Part shown: positions 33,757 to 44,633 of the stretch, in pieces
Numbering within the stretch: the stretch's first letter is position 1
Layout: each line of letters begins with the position of its first letter
NCBI GenBank assembly: GCA_963920575.1
Contig: OY986973.1
Location: 15,362,062 to 15,426,061, forward strand
DNA from: Narthecium ossifragum
Taxonomy: Eukaryota; Streptophyta; Magnoliopsida; Dioscoreales; Nartheciaceae
Reading direction: 5' to 3'
DNA length: 64,000 bases
Made by a program: the position numbers and the translations under genes
Notes under the pieces: generated by a model
What the model was told of the DNA's origin: nothing
What the model saw: the letters and a program-made list of their open reading frames with translations, nothing else
Database searches by the model: none

Positions 33757-33780
33757 TACTAGCTAACTAGCATCTCTTCT

Positions 33781-34306
33781 TTGCAACCTTCATCGCCGAC
33801 CAACCTGGCTATCAACGTCGCCGTCTCCAACGATCTCATCCTCAACCTCACCAGCCTTCACTTCACGCAGCACTGGGTCCGGGACACCATCCTCTCTCAT
33901 GCTCTGTACACCAACATCACCTGCATCCTGGTCGGCAACAACGTCCTCTCCATGGCCAACAAGTCTCTCATCGCCGCCCTTATCCCCGCCATGCAGAACC
34001 TCCACATCGCTGTCTCGACCGTCGCCCTCCGCCACCGAATAAAGATCTCCATCCCGCACTCTCTCGGCATCTTGTCGTCCTCTTCTCCGCCGTCCACCGG
34101 ACAATTCCAACACGGCTATGACACGACGGTGCTGAAGCAGTTGCTAAGCTTCTTGAGAGCTTCCGACTCTGCTTTCATGGTGAATGCCTACCCGTACTTT
34201 GGGTTCACGCCGGAGACTCTCGACTACGCTCTCTTCCGGCCAAACCTCGGCGTGCTGGACGTCAACACCGGGTTGAAGTACACCAACATGCTCTACGGGC
34301 AATATG
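33781..34306 (+). pseudogene. Captured GH17 beta-1,3-glucanase fragment
   Basis: About 175 codons match glucan endo-1,3-beta-glucosidases of glycoside hydrolase family 17, enzymes that cut callose in plant walls. Visible blocks are HWVRDTILSH, LVGNNVLSMANKSLI, LIPAMQNLHIA, SIPHSLGILSSSSPPSTGQF, FMVNAYPYFGFTPETLDYAL and GLKYTNMLYG. The proton-donor motif is normally GNE but here reads GNN, so the acid/base glutamate is lost. The downstream part with the nucleophile (usually ETGWP) is missing, and the frame runs into GA repeats at 34307. Only this part of the gene was captured, and it cannot encode an active enzyme. Confidence 0.8.
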
Positions 34307-34309
34307 CTC

Positions 34310-34560
34310 GAGGGGAGGGGGAGACGGAGAGGAGAGAGGAGAGATGGAGAGACAGGGGAGGGAGACACAGAGAGAGAGACGAGAGAGAGAGCACAGAGGA
34401 GAGAGGGAGGAGAGAGAGACAAGAGATCCGGTAGGGGGAGGGGGAGACAGAGAGGAGAGAGGAGAGATGGAGAGATAGGGGAGGGAGGGAGAGAGAAAGA
34501 CGAGAGAGAGAGAGCACGAAAGTGAGAGGGAGGAGAGAGAGAAGTGAGATTAGAGATGGA
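34310..34560. repeat. GA-rich repeat tract in the Pack-MULE
   Basis: The tract has two direct copies of a block of about 120 bp rich in GAGAGA and GGAGAGA. Charged or Ser/Leu-rich frames across it are compositional. Confidence 0.8.
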
Positions 34561-34992
34561 GAAGATGAGGTGGCAAAACCAATCAATCAAAATTGACTGA
34601 AAACTACTCACATGATATCACGTGAGCGGATTGCCGTCAAGTCTGGATAACGACGTCTAATGGTAGGTAGTAAATATGTTATATACATTAAATATAGATA
34701 TAAAAAACATAATTATCAAACTATTGGTACTAAAGTGGTATGTGGAGAATTTTACAGGTATCAAAAAGGTAATTTAGTCTTTTCCTCTCTAAACTTACAG
34801 CTTTTATTAATCTCTAATCTCAATCAAAACTACGCAGCTCATACTGCCCATATATATAGATGCGTTTTAAACAAAACTAAAACTCTAATTTAGAGTACTA
34901 ATTCACATCCAATTACAAAGTTCTAATCAAACTCTAACTAAACTTAAAATCCTAAATAAAATTCTAATCAATATTGAGTTTATTTTTCAACA

Positions 34993-35449
34993 CTCTCTTA
35001 CTCTACCTTTCTTTTTCCTACCTATTTTCATGCGTTTATGGGGACAGAACTTTTAGTGCATATGATTGTTCCGGATAGCTAAATCACATTTTGGTCCCCT
35101 GCAAGAAAGGATAGTGACTTAATGCAACGATCAATAACGATAGCTACCATGTCTTCGATGGATCTAAACATTAATTCCATCGTGTATTCTAACATTGGGG
35201 ACTAGAGCTTTAAAAGGTTTAGTAGACGTACTCTAATAAGGGGCTGTTTGGATCCGGAATAACTTAGGATTTATTCAGGATATGTCCAAAATTGTCAAGG
35301 ATTTTGTCAAAAACCCAAAAAATTATAGCAGATAATTTTGTCTGAATAAAGGTGGTCATACCAACTTTAATAACTTGACTTTACTTTCCCTTCAAATTTA
35401 TATTTATAGATCGAAATTACCAGATATAAACTTAATTACAGAATGTCCT
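34993..35449. other. No gene recognised
   Basis: AT-rich sequence. GGGGCTGTTTGGATCCGG at about 35241 resembles a MITE terminus, but no partner was found. Confidence 0.4.
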
Positions 35450-36435
35450 TTCTCTCTATTTTAAGTTTATATCTTCACACAAAGAGATTTAATTAATACT
35501 TAACAGATTGTATTATTTTTATGATGGACTAATCTACTCTAGTGAAATTAATCTAATACAAAGTTTCAAAGACCTTGGCACAACCTATCTTCACGTAGCA
35601 TAGCTTATCTCAAAGGCAAACCAATAACTTCATGAAAATCATCTCATAAATCTCTACAACCAATCACAAAAATCATGTAGGATTGAAAGTACGTCAAGGG
35701 AACTCTGTTCCTTCAACTCTATTAACAATAAAACCATATTCATGAGATTATGCATCAAGAAGTTCACAAGAATCCAACTAAAAAAAGATCAAAACTACAC
35801 TAGGGTTTCATGAATAATCCTAAGTAAAATAATTAGCAACTCATCTTTTGGATGAAAGCCATCGGGTTGGAATATGAAGCTGTCACCATCCGCATCCTCA
35901 CGGTCTTCTCCTTAATTCCCTCTCCAAAGATGTCAAAAAGATGATTATTTTGAGCTAATATATAATTGAACTTAAACTCTAATTTCCCTAAATTTCGTGT
36001 TGATGACGTCATCGAAGCGACCGATCGGACTCAAATCCGATCCATCACTCAAGTCGGTCTGACTGGGTCCTCACTGCCACGTCGTTAATTAACTTCAGCT
36101 TTTATCAAATTTCAGCTTTCATAGATCCAACTTTGCTTCACAACTGACGCCAATCTATAGCGAATCTCACAAAGTCTTCAACATGAAAGTTGTAGCTCTT
36201 GAAGTCTTCTTTCATCTCTCAGAATTTCAGAATATGTGGAGGTTTGTAGAATATCTACTGATTTATTTCCAAACAGTCGACGAAGTAGTATTTTTGCAGA
36301 ATTTACTGATTTTTGGCCGAATTTCTTGTATTTCTTCTCAAATCCTACTTAAACCTGAAATCAAACAATATGATATGAAATACACCTACTCTCAGTCCTC
36401 GAGCAAAGAAAAAAAAAGAAGAAAGCAATAAATCG
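35450..36435 (-). repeat. Family C-like LTR, minus strand, diverged
   Basis: The reverse complement follows the solo LTR at 42788-44145 block by block. It shares AACTTTCATGTTGAAG, TGGATCTATGAAAGCTGAAA, ACGTGGCAGTG and GATCGGTCGC (here with changes) and the GGAACAGAGTTCC region. The LTR start near 36435 has diverged. It is the 3' LTR of an element whose interior lies to the right. Confidence 0.65.
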
Positions 36436-38760
36436 AACTAGACACTTTCGTAGGTCTCACGATTGCACTTAGCATGTGCAATAGGCCTTTAAACCCCTGA
36501 GTTACCCCAGTGGAGGAGTTATAGTCTCCTGAGGGTTTTCAGGGATGACACCCACAAACATCTTTACAACCCTTGGATCATATCATTAGAAATCAATTAT
36601 AATATTCATCAACTCTAATGCATGAAATAGAAATAATATCCATGAATAAACCTTTCAACTCATAGTCACATAAAATATAGTGAATCAAAACATGCGATTA
36701 TATATTTCCAACACTTCAACATATTTAATCATAATTAAAATAACTTTAACACTCCTGTGTGTGAATGGGGTTCCACATGCTTCAGAGTATCTATCATATA
36801 TAAACACTTCAACTATTCAAGATCACAATCATAGCCAACACATATCTTCCACTTATCCCATAGCAATCTCTGTTTTTTTTTCATTTTTTGTTTTTTTTCT
36901 GCTGGAATTTCAACTGTTTTACGTGAACAACACACCTTGTTAGGCACCTTGCCCGGTTACTATGTATGAAACCCTTATTTTTTTCTTTTATTTTTTATTC
37001 CAGGAAATTCAACCGTTTTACGTGAACACCACGCTGGTTAGGCACACTGCCCGGTTACTAAGTTGAAAGTCCTTTTTTCTTCGCTTACTCAGAAATAATA
37101 TCATGCATAGCAAACATTTACTATTTCTTATATGACATACAAGTCTCAAAGTAATTCATAAGATAAATTTCTAAAACAAACACATTTGTCAAATCATATC
37201 ATAATCTCATTATTTTCACATAATTCAAGGGATGTATAATATTTGGTTACCATAAAAAGAAAATATGAGCATGAAATTTATGAATGCTACCCCCAACTTA
37301 AATGTAATTGTCTCCAATTATAATAAGTCATAAAAATAAATCAAGATATAAAGGGTAGATATAACCATAATGAACGCTTCAGAAATAGATTTCTCTATCT
37401 TCCAATTTAAGTTTAGGCACCGCCATCATTGAATAAATACTTCCTTCCCCACCATACCCTGCCACAGAAATATGTACCTTTCCAAAAGATCAAGTATATA
37501 TGGTAGAATATAGCAAATAAAAGCCCAAAAAGGTACCAAAATCAAAGAAAATCTTGGCAGTCTCCTTTGTATGTTCATGATATATCAATCCTGTACACGC
37601 ATTCATCCTCAAAGAAAATAGAAAATGCACAGACAGAAGTAAAGGAGATGTCATCATCTTCATTCTAACACCAAGGACCCATAAAAACCAACACATACCA
37701 ACACCCAAAATATCCAAAAAGTTCCCTTATTTGTAGCTAATGTTCATTAGAATCCTTAAAACCAACCTGTCTCACGGAAGTAGAGGTGTGGGCCTGCTAA
37801 GATGGCCAATCTAGCAAAGCCATGGCGAACCTTTGCCGTCAAGCCGTCAATCGCGCAGTCAACTACTACTGTAAGTGCAAAAATCAACCCTAGAGGCAAG
37901 TCCGGACTGGTCAAACTGGCTCAGTGCTGTGGAACACTACATCGCAGAGGACTCGTAGACTACTAATTCTAGGATTCAATGAAAATAGTAGGCAACAGGC
38001 TGGGATATAGTAGATGAGATGTGGATAGTATGGAGTACTTGAGTGTGGTCCTGATTGAAAATCTAAACCATCGGATGCAAAATCGGAGCGTTCTAGCACC
38101 TGGATCGTGATCTGGAGCAATCGGACGGCTGAAAGCTCATCGGCGATGGATCGACGGTGAAACCTCATCGTCGGAGGACGGGACTAGTGGGGATAGAGTC
38201 GTGGAAGATCACGGAGTCTATCTATGGGGTCTGATCGAAGAATTGAGACTTCCAGGTGGTGGATTGGAATGGCCGGCTCGGTGGAAGATGGTTGGAAGTG
38301 GAATCCAGCGACACAGTCAGCAATTGAGGTGGTGAAGGGTTGAGGAAGGATTGCGGTAGCTTAAGGAAGGTTTTAGAGGAGATTCAGAGCTGCGGGAGGG
38401 CGTGGATTGGTGTAATGGTGATTGCTGGAGAAAAAAATTACTTTCAAGGTTTTAGAGGGCGTGGATTGGTGTAAGGTTTTAGAGGAGGTTCAAAGCTACG
38501 AGCCGATGAAGCCGATCGAGCCGGGATGACGAGGAATAGTAGGGGAGGAGAGAGAAAATCCAGCGGAAAATAAGAAAAAATAGGAAGAAGGTGGAGAAAA
38601 ATTCCAGGAAAATATGGGGAAAATCGTAAAAAATAAATAAAATTCTAAAAAGCTAAGGAAAAATCCTAAAAACTGGGTTGCCTCCCACAAAGCTCGTAAG
38701 TTTATGTCTTTTGCTAGATGCTCAGGAAACATAATTTAGGAGGCCGATGATTCCATGTGA
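36436..38760 (-). mobile_element. Noncoding 3' interior of an Athila/Tat-like element
   Basis: It holds no coding frame of note. Blocks such as TTTTACGTGAACAC, CGGTTACT (duplicated near 36910 and 37015) and GGTTGCCTCCCA (about 38670) are of the kind found in the long noncoding 3' regions of Athila/Tat elements. Continuity with the LTR at 35450-36435 supports this. Short frames at 37490-38168 are not convincing. Confidence 0.5.
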
Positions 38761-38849
38761 AGAAATACATGGCCAGGATCATGCTGAAATAATACAGACA
38801 TGCTTCATCAAAGAATAAAAAGAAATCTTTAGCAAATAAAGTGTACACA

Positions 38850-39417
38850 GTAATCCAATTAATGAAACAATCTTCTCTGAAGCGAAATCCTAGAGTAAAA
38901 AAAAAACATACAGCAATCTACTTACAACACACAGGGCCTTCATCAAGACCTAGAGTATTTTTCTCCATCTTCCCCTTCTTCAACTGACCTTATCATCAAA
39001 TACTCAAAAAATCAAGATTTCCACTCTAAATTGAGATGTTCGCATTTGAGCTCACTTTGACGGTGAAGAAGAGGGATAGGTGCATCCCGACAACGCCGTC
39101 CCACTTTGTGTCTCAAGAAACGAGTCCGGCTCTGTCTTGGACTTCTTGATGACATCGAGGGCAGCGAGAACCTCTGCTTGGGGCACACACTATGTCTTCG
39201 TAGCCATTTTTAACATGCCCACACTTTTCTCCATGCTTCATCCACTTCGAGTACCGAAGCAGCAGGCGGCGGTGCTCCGCGATCCGGTGCCACCACTCTG
39301 AGGAGTCTTGAAGGAAACGAAATAGGGTTCTTCAGAGGAGAGCGTACTAGAGGAGGGCGGTGGTGGAGGTCGGAGGAGGGCGTGGCGGGGATGGAGGGCG
39401 GTAGTGGAGGCCGGACA
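38850..39417 (-). mobile_element. Repeat family E, copy 3 (interrupted)
   Basis: This reverse copy shares AAATCCTAGAGTAAAA, ATCAAGACCTAGAGTATTTT, the captured gene fragment and GC-rich repeats with copies 1 and 2. It is cut at 39418 by the chromovirus LTR. Its remainder would lie beyond the far end of that element, outside the window. Confidence 0.65.
39030..39320 (-). pseudogene. Captured gene fragment, copy 3
   Basis: The reverse frame has the same order of blocks as 23523-23830, including coding for the IKKPK-like segment, but with stops and changes. The parent gene is unidentified. Confidence 0.45.
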
Positions 39418-41059
39418 TGTCACGCCCCGACTCACGAAAGCCCAACTGGGCTGGGAACCCTAACTGGAAACTAACTAAATGCAGAAAAATTTTGGCGAGG
39501 ATTCCCTCTAATCTACTGGTTTCCCTGATCAATTCTGCAATCACCCTCATTGAAGCATATAATAAAGAAACCTCAACTAATAAGATATAAATAAAGATTC
39601 AAATCTCGAATTCCTCGAAGAGGGGAAAATTTATACATCCACACTCCCGTAGGAGGCTAACTATAATAAAAGGGTCAGCTGATGATCACCGCTACTCAGA
39701 CACCGTCTGACGCCGCCAAACACCTGCCCAGTAGGGGCCACAGAAGAGGAGCTAACGCCTGCACCTGCAAAACACAGCCCGGGAAGAATGAGCAACTAAG
39801 CTCAGCAGGGAAACTATACTACGACTCACATAAAGGAGGAGGAAACACAACAGTGTCGCCCTCAAGCAAAGCCTGGGTGTATCACAGGGGCCCTATAACC
39901 CCACCGCATATCTTTGAGAAGCCTCAGTCATGGTTGTCGATCAAGGATCAACGAGCTAACCACTCGTACCAAAACTCCGGAGTGATATTAGAAGGCACCC
40001 ATCTAGCCTTAAACCGCAGAGCTGCAGTCCGGACCCACGTGGTCAACTGCCGGCACCACGGATAGAGCAGACACGGTGCCCAGGCCGGGTCCGTTAGGAG
40101 CCCACCCCTACCCTGGGCATCCAGCCCAACGAACAGGGGTCAAATACAGGGAGTTGCTGCCTGAGCCTACAGCCTGGCGCCAAGCCCACCTGGCCCGCAA
40201 CCAAGGCCTGTAGCGTTCAACGACCAACAATGGTCTCCTATACGAACTGGTCACATACTGGATCACCCTCAAGAAAGCAGGAAACCAACACTACTGGCAG
40301 TAACCGACACTGTCGTCTCATGAGCAGGAAAACCGACACTGCTGAGTAGGCACAACCTCTACCCAAGAGACAAAGAAAATCGGGCCCCGGCTACACCTCA
40401 GCACTCGGCTCGAGGCCGACACGACATCTGAACCTCAAACAACAAGTATTCAAGTCATCTATGCCTATCATCAAAATCGACTGAACACTACAATCCAATC
40501 CTGGACCAGGCTACCCTGCCACGGTCCTAGAACTAAATCCGAGCTCTCCAGGACCTCAGATCACCGACACTACGGATCGTCCATGCCCTATCCATATGCA
40601 TCTAATGCACAATCATATGCATGCTATAAACATATGCAGTAAAACAAGTAAGCATGCAAAACATGTGATGATATAAAGCAGGTCTGGGCTAGGCACGCTG
40701 CCGGCCCGGGGTGGTGAGCAGGTAAGTAAGTCAATGAACTGCTACAGTGGTAACACCACCAACTGCCAGCCAGCTCACATAGAACATCCTGCAATGGAAA
40801 ATAACCCTAACAAACACGGCTATCAATACAACATAACTATGCCCTCAGCGCACCGCGACATGCGAGGCTAAGGAAAGCAGGAGAGCAACCAACCCGTTTA
40901 TTCTACACATCCCGGGAGTTATCAATCTCCGGGTTCACCGCTACCCCTCAATATGGGGCTAACATGCTTAACCATATGTACAAGCTATAAAGCGATAAAG
41001 AAAACCCGTGCATGCAAAGCCTTATGGGCAATAACCGATGAAAACATCTCCCTGCCACC

Positions 41060-41290
41060 AAAATGATCGATCCGTTCTTGGAAATGATCGATCTTCTTAG
41101 TGAACCAGAAGTTCCATCCCAGTCAAGCCAAAAAGGATCGATCATCCCTCCCGGATGATCGATCATCTTCGTGACCCGGGACCCCGTCTTTGTTAGCTAA
41201 TAAAATGATCGATCAATCTCCACCAGATGATCGATCATGCACTGGTCAGGCATGATGTCCCAAGAATGATCGATCTTGTTGGGTTCTTCG
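41060..41290. repeat. GATCGATC palindrome cluster, AT/AT type
   Basis: At least seven copies occur as AATGATCGATC or GATGATCGATCATC, in pairs 21-22 bases apart. At 41136-41164 the arms GATCGATCATCC and GGATGATCGATC form a perfect 12-bp stem with a 5-base loop. Confidence 0.9.
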
Positions 41291-41639
41291 GAGAGCCGGA
41301 GAGAGAAAATACCGTCGAAAAACTCTATCACACTCCACAAAACCCTGGGATCTGATAGTACGAAAGACCATGAGTCCAAAACCGATACTTGCATTGAAAA
41401 CCAACATGTATACAAATAAATCTACTCAAAAGATCGCAGGCAAACCCAAAGCTTCCAAAAACCGGATTTCTAAGTAGATAGGATCCCTACCTAGACTAGA
41501 GCAGCTTCAATCCGCGCTGCTGAGCCTAGGATTATCCTTAATCTCCTCCAAATCTCGCCGGATTTGAACCCAAGAACGGTGGATTTCAAAAGGGATTGAA
41601 GAAGGGGGTGACATCCATTTAGAGACGGACAAACCGCCT

Positions 41640-41730
41640 TATGAATGATCGATCTTTCATGAGGAAACACTTTGACATCCAGGCACTAAATAATCGATCT
41701 TATAGTAAGGAATGATCGATTATTTAGGTG
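41640..41730. repeat. ATGATCGAT palindrome group
   Basis: AATGATCGATC, AATAATCGATC and AATGATCGATTATT occur 273-363 bp from the LTR 5' end, the interval used by clusters in related LTRs. Confidence 0.75.
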
Positions 41731-42172
41731 CAGAAAACTAGACTTGGGCAATAACACATGCCCAAGCCCGGATCTTCCGATCCCATGTTTACCTAACCAT
41801 TCTAATCAAACATTAACACAAACACGATCAGTGTGTGCACACGTGGGTGTGAAACAATTCGACAATACGCAATTTACCGAATTGCCCTTGCGGTCCAAAA
41901 ACCAATACAATCCATCAGATCGAGCGCTCGACGCGAAACAAGCAAACAAGCCACGGGCCTGACCTAGACGTTCGACCAAGGAGTAGAGGGACATGTCCTC
42001 ACATCCTAATACCCTGAAAGGACATCTCACCGATAAGGGTAGGGCTCGAAAACAAAAAAATAGAAAAACAGAAAAAACAGAAAAACAGAAAAACGAAAGA
42101 ACAGAAAAACAGGACAAGAGCTAACTCAATAAGGGTAGGGCTCGAAAACAGGAAAACAGAAAAATAGGTACA

Positions 42173-42787
42173 CTAGAAAACATGACAAGAGCTACCTCGA
42201 GAAGGAAAAAAATGCGGATACTCCTGCCGCATACGCGACTCGCGCTCCCAGGTCATTTCCTCGATGCTTCTCTGCCTCCACAGTACCTTGACCAAGGGAA
42301 TCGTCTTGCCCTGCAAGACCTGATCCCTCTGGTCAAGTACCTGAATCGGCTGCTCAATGGATGTCACGTCTACCTCAAGCTCGATGTCATCCACCATGAT
42401 GACATGAGACGGGTCCGGGTGATACTTCCTCAGCATCGACACGTGAAATGTCGGATGCACGACTGACATGTGCTGAGGAAGGTCCAAGCGGTAGGCTACC
42501 TCACCAATCCTCTCTAGGATCTCGAACGACCCGACGAACCTCGGCGCCAACTTGCCACCTCTGCCAAACCTGATTGACCCTCTATACGGCGATGCTCAAA
42601 GGAGCACTCTGTCGCCGACTGCAAACTCTAGCGGTCGTCGCCTCCTCTTATGTGCATAACTCTTCTGTCAGCTCTGAACCGTCAAAAGTCTTTGCCTGAT
42701 CTACACTAGTCTCTCTGACGACCGCCTGACGATGCCTAGACCGGTGAGTGATGCCTCTCCAACCTCTGTCCAACACACTGGGGAACG
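42173..42787 (-). pseudogene. Chromovirus 1 integrase C-terminus with chromodomain-like tail
   Basis: The minus strand encodes FVGSFEILERIGEVAYRLDL, VVHPTFHVSMLRKYHPDPSH, then QVLQGKTIPLVKVLWRQR and EEMTWERESRMRQEYPHFF. The last part is the chromodomain-like tail of Tekay/Del-type chromoviruses. The last 125 codons are open, but more upstream sequence (to 42787) has frame breaks. A solo LTR at 42788 interrupts it, and the integrase core continues at 44151. Confidence 0.85.
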
Positions 42788-44145
42788 TGATGAGTCACTA
42801 ATTATATATAATTAAACCCCTTAAATTACCTTTGTTATGCCTAGAGTAGGTGTATTTGATATCCTATTGTTTGATTTCAGGTTTAAGTAGGATTTGAGAA
42901 GAAATACAAGAAATTCGGCCAAAAATCACTAAATTCTGCAAAAAGACTGCTTCGTCGACTGTTTGGAAATAAATCACCAGACATTCTACAAAATAACAAC
43001 TATTCTGAAATTCTGGGAGATGAAAGAAGAGTTCCTAAGCTACAACTTTCATGTTGAAGGCTTGGTGCGATTCCGAACATATTGGTGCCAAGTTTGAAGC
43101 AAAGTTGGATCTATGAAAGCTGAAATTTGAGAAAAGCTGAAATTAATTAATGACGTGGCAGTGAAAACCCAGTCAAACCAACTGGAGCGATGGATCGGTT
43201 TTGAGTCTGATCGGTCGCGCGAATAACCCCGGAATTTAGGGAAATTAGAGTTTAAGTTCAACTATAACTCCTAATTCCGGGATGAAGGGTTTCTAATACA
43301 TAAGGGGGTTATTCCAGCTGAAAATGGGCATCTTTTGGAGCACTTTTGGAGAAGGTTAGGGTTTTGAAGACGGCGATCATTCCACGGAGATCAATGGCTT
43401 CATCTTCTACACCGATTCATGATTTCCAAGAGATGAGTGGCTAGATTTCTTGTTTTTAGGAATACCATGAAACCCTAGTGTAACTTTTGATCTTTCTCAG
43501 TTGGATTTTTGTGAACTTTTCTACTTATAATCTCATGAATATGTTTTTAATGATTATAGAGTTGAAGGAACAGAGTTCCGTTGACGTATTCTTAGTCCCA
43601 CATGATAGTTGTACTTGATTGTAGAGATTTTCCTTTGAGATAATCTATGCTACGTGAAGATAAGTCATGCTAAGGTCCTTAGGAGTAGATTAACTTAAGA
43701 TAATGGTAGAACTGAATATGACTTATGCGAAACAAAGATAGATTATACCGCCGGAAACATAAAACCTTCTTTTAGGGATTTGTGTGAGCTTGTAGCCATA
43801 CGATCCATAATACTTGGAGAAGTGATCAAGATGATAACTATGGAAGATTAAGGGTGAAAGTAGGGTGGATTGTGTATTTCCTAAGACATCTTTTCCATTT
43901 GATTAAAACCTTAATATTTTCTTTTACTTTCTTAGATAGTTTCAGTTAGATCAATCTATCATTGAAGTTGTTGGCTTAGATCTAGAGTTTTGAGAACTGA
44001 TTTTGTTTTTCCTGGTAATTCCCTGTGGTTCGACTCCGGATTTCACTACTAGTCTACGTAGTAGTATTAGTGATTGAATAAGGATATAAATTTAAATTTT
44101 GATTGAGGTTAGCAATGTTTTAATGACGACATTTGTGAACGATCA
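42788..44145 (+). repeat. Solo LTR of family C
   Basis: It starts TGATGAGTCACTAATT and ends GAACGATCA (1358 bp). Identical GAACG copies flank it (42783-42787, 44146-44150). It interrupts the chromovirus 1 integrase, and the flanking coding sequence rejoins cleanly when it is removed. The same LTR type begins the element at 52555. Confidence 0.95.
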
Positions 44146-44150
44146 GAACG

Positions 44151-44633
44151 ACACGGCCTACCGTACAACACCTCGAAAGGTGCTACTCCAAGACTGGACT
44201 CGTAGTTGTCGTTGTAGGCGAACTGCACCAAGGGAACATGCTCCTCCCAGCTGCCTCCAGCATCGAGGACACATGCCCTCAGCAGGTCCTGTAAGATCTG
44301 GATCGTCCGCTCGGACTACCCATATGTCTGGGGATGAAATATCATGCTGAAAGTCAGGAGTGTGCCAACTGCCTCCTTAAAACCTAGCCAGAACCTACTG
44401 GTGAACCTGGGGTCGTGGTCTGACACCATAGATACTGGAATCCCGTGTAGTCTGACTACCTCTCTGACGTACACACTGCCAACCTGTCAGTCTAGTCTAT
44501 CATCCGTATAGGAAGGAAGTGCGCAGACTTGGTCAATCGATCCACGATGACCCAAATCGCGTCATCCCCCCTAAGAGATCTCGGTAGTCCGGTAACGAAG
44601 TCTATCGTGATGTGCTCTCACTTCCACTCAGCC
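44151..44633 (-). pseudogene. Chromovirus 1 integrase core, broken
   Basis: Read from 44633 the frame gives [20 protein letters not shown] then [16 protein letters not shown], the start of the retroviral integrase core with its first catalytic Asp in IDFV. Several stops and frameshifts follow. The Cassandra array interrupts it on the right, inside the linker between the zinc-binding domain and the core. Confidence 0.85.

Larger units (their letters stand above)
33378..34779 (+). mobile_element. Pack-MULE carrying a glucanase fragment
   Basis: Imperfect terminal inverted repeats (GGCTAAATTACGCTTTTGGT on the left; GACTAAATTACCTTTTTGAT read inward from the right) enclose 1402 bp. Identical ten-base TTTTCCTCTC copies flank it (33368-33377, 34780-34789). 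Termini and a 9-10 bp duplication fit Mutator-like elements. The interior holds a host gene fragment and GA repeats but no transposase. Confidence 0.8.
33229..34992 (-). repeat. Copia 5' LTR split by a Pack-MULE
   Basis: On the minus strand the LTR begins TGTTGAAAAATAAACTC at 34992 and ends at 33229. Without the Pack-MULE and one copy of its duplication it is about 350 bp. A related LTR with the shared block CACTGCCCATATATAT stands at 59119-59242. Confidence 0.7.
39418..42003 (-). repeat. 3' LTR of chromovirus 1 (family D)
   Basis: On the minus strand it starts TGTGAGGACATG at 42003 and ends GGGGCGTGACA at 39418 (2586 bp). The integrase end at 42173 lies directly to its right, which makes this the 3' LTR. 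It differs from other family D LTRs by about 350 extra bases at 39911-40270. It contains two palindrome clusters. Confidence 0.85.

Noticed and set aside
35241..35300. A MITE starting GGGGCTGTTTGGATCC
   Set aside because: No inverted partner or target duplication could be found nearby.
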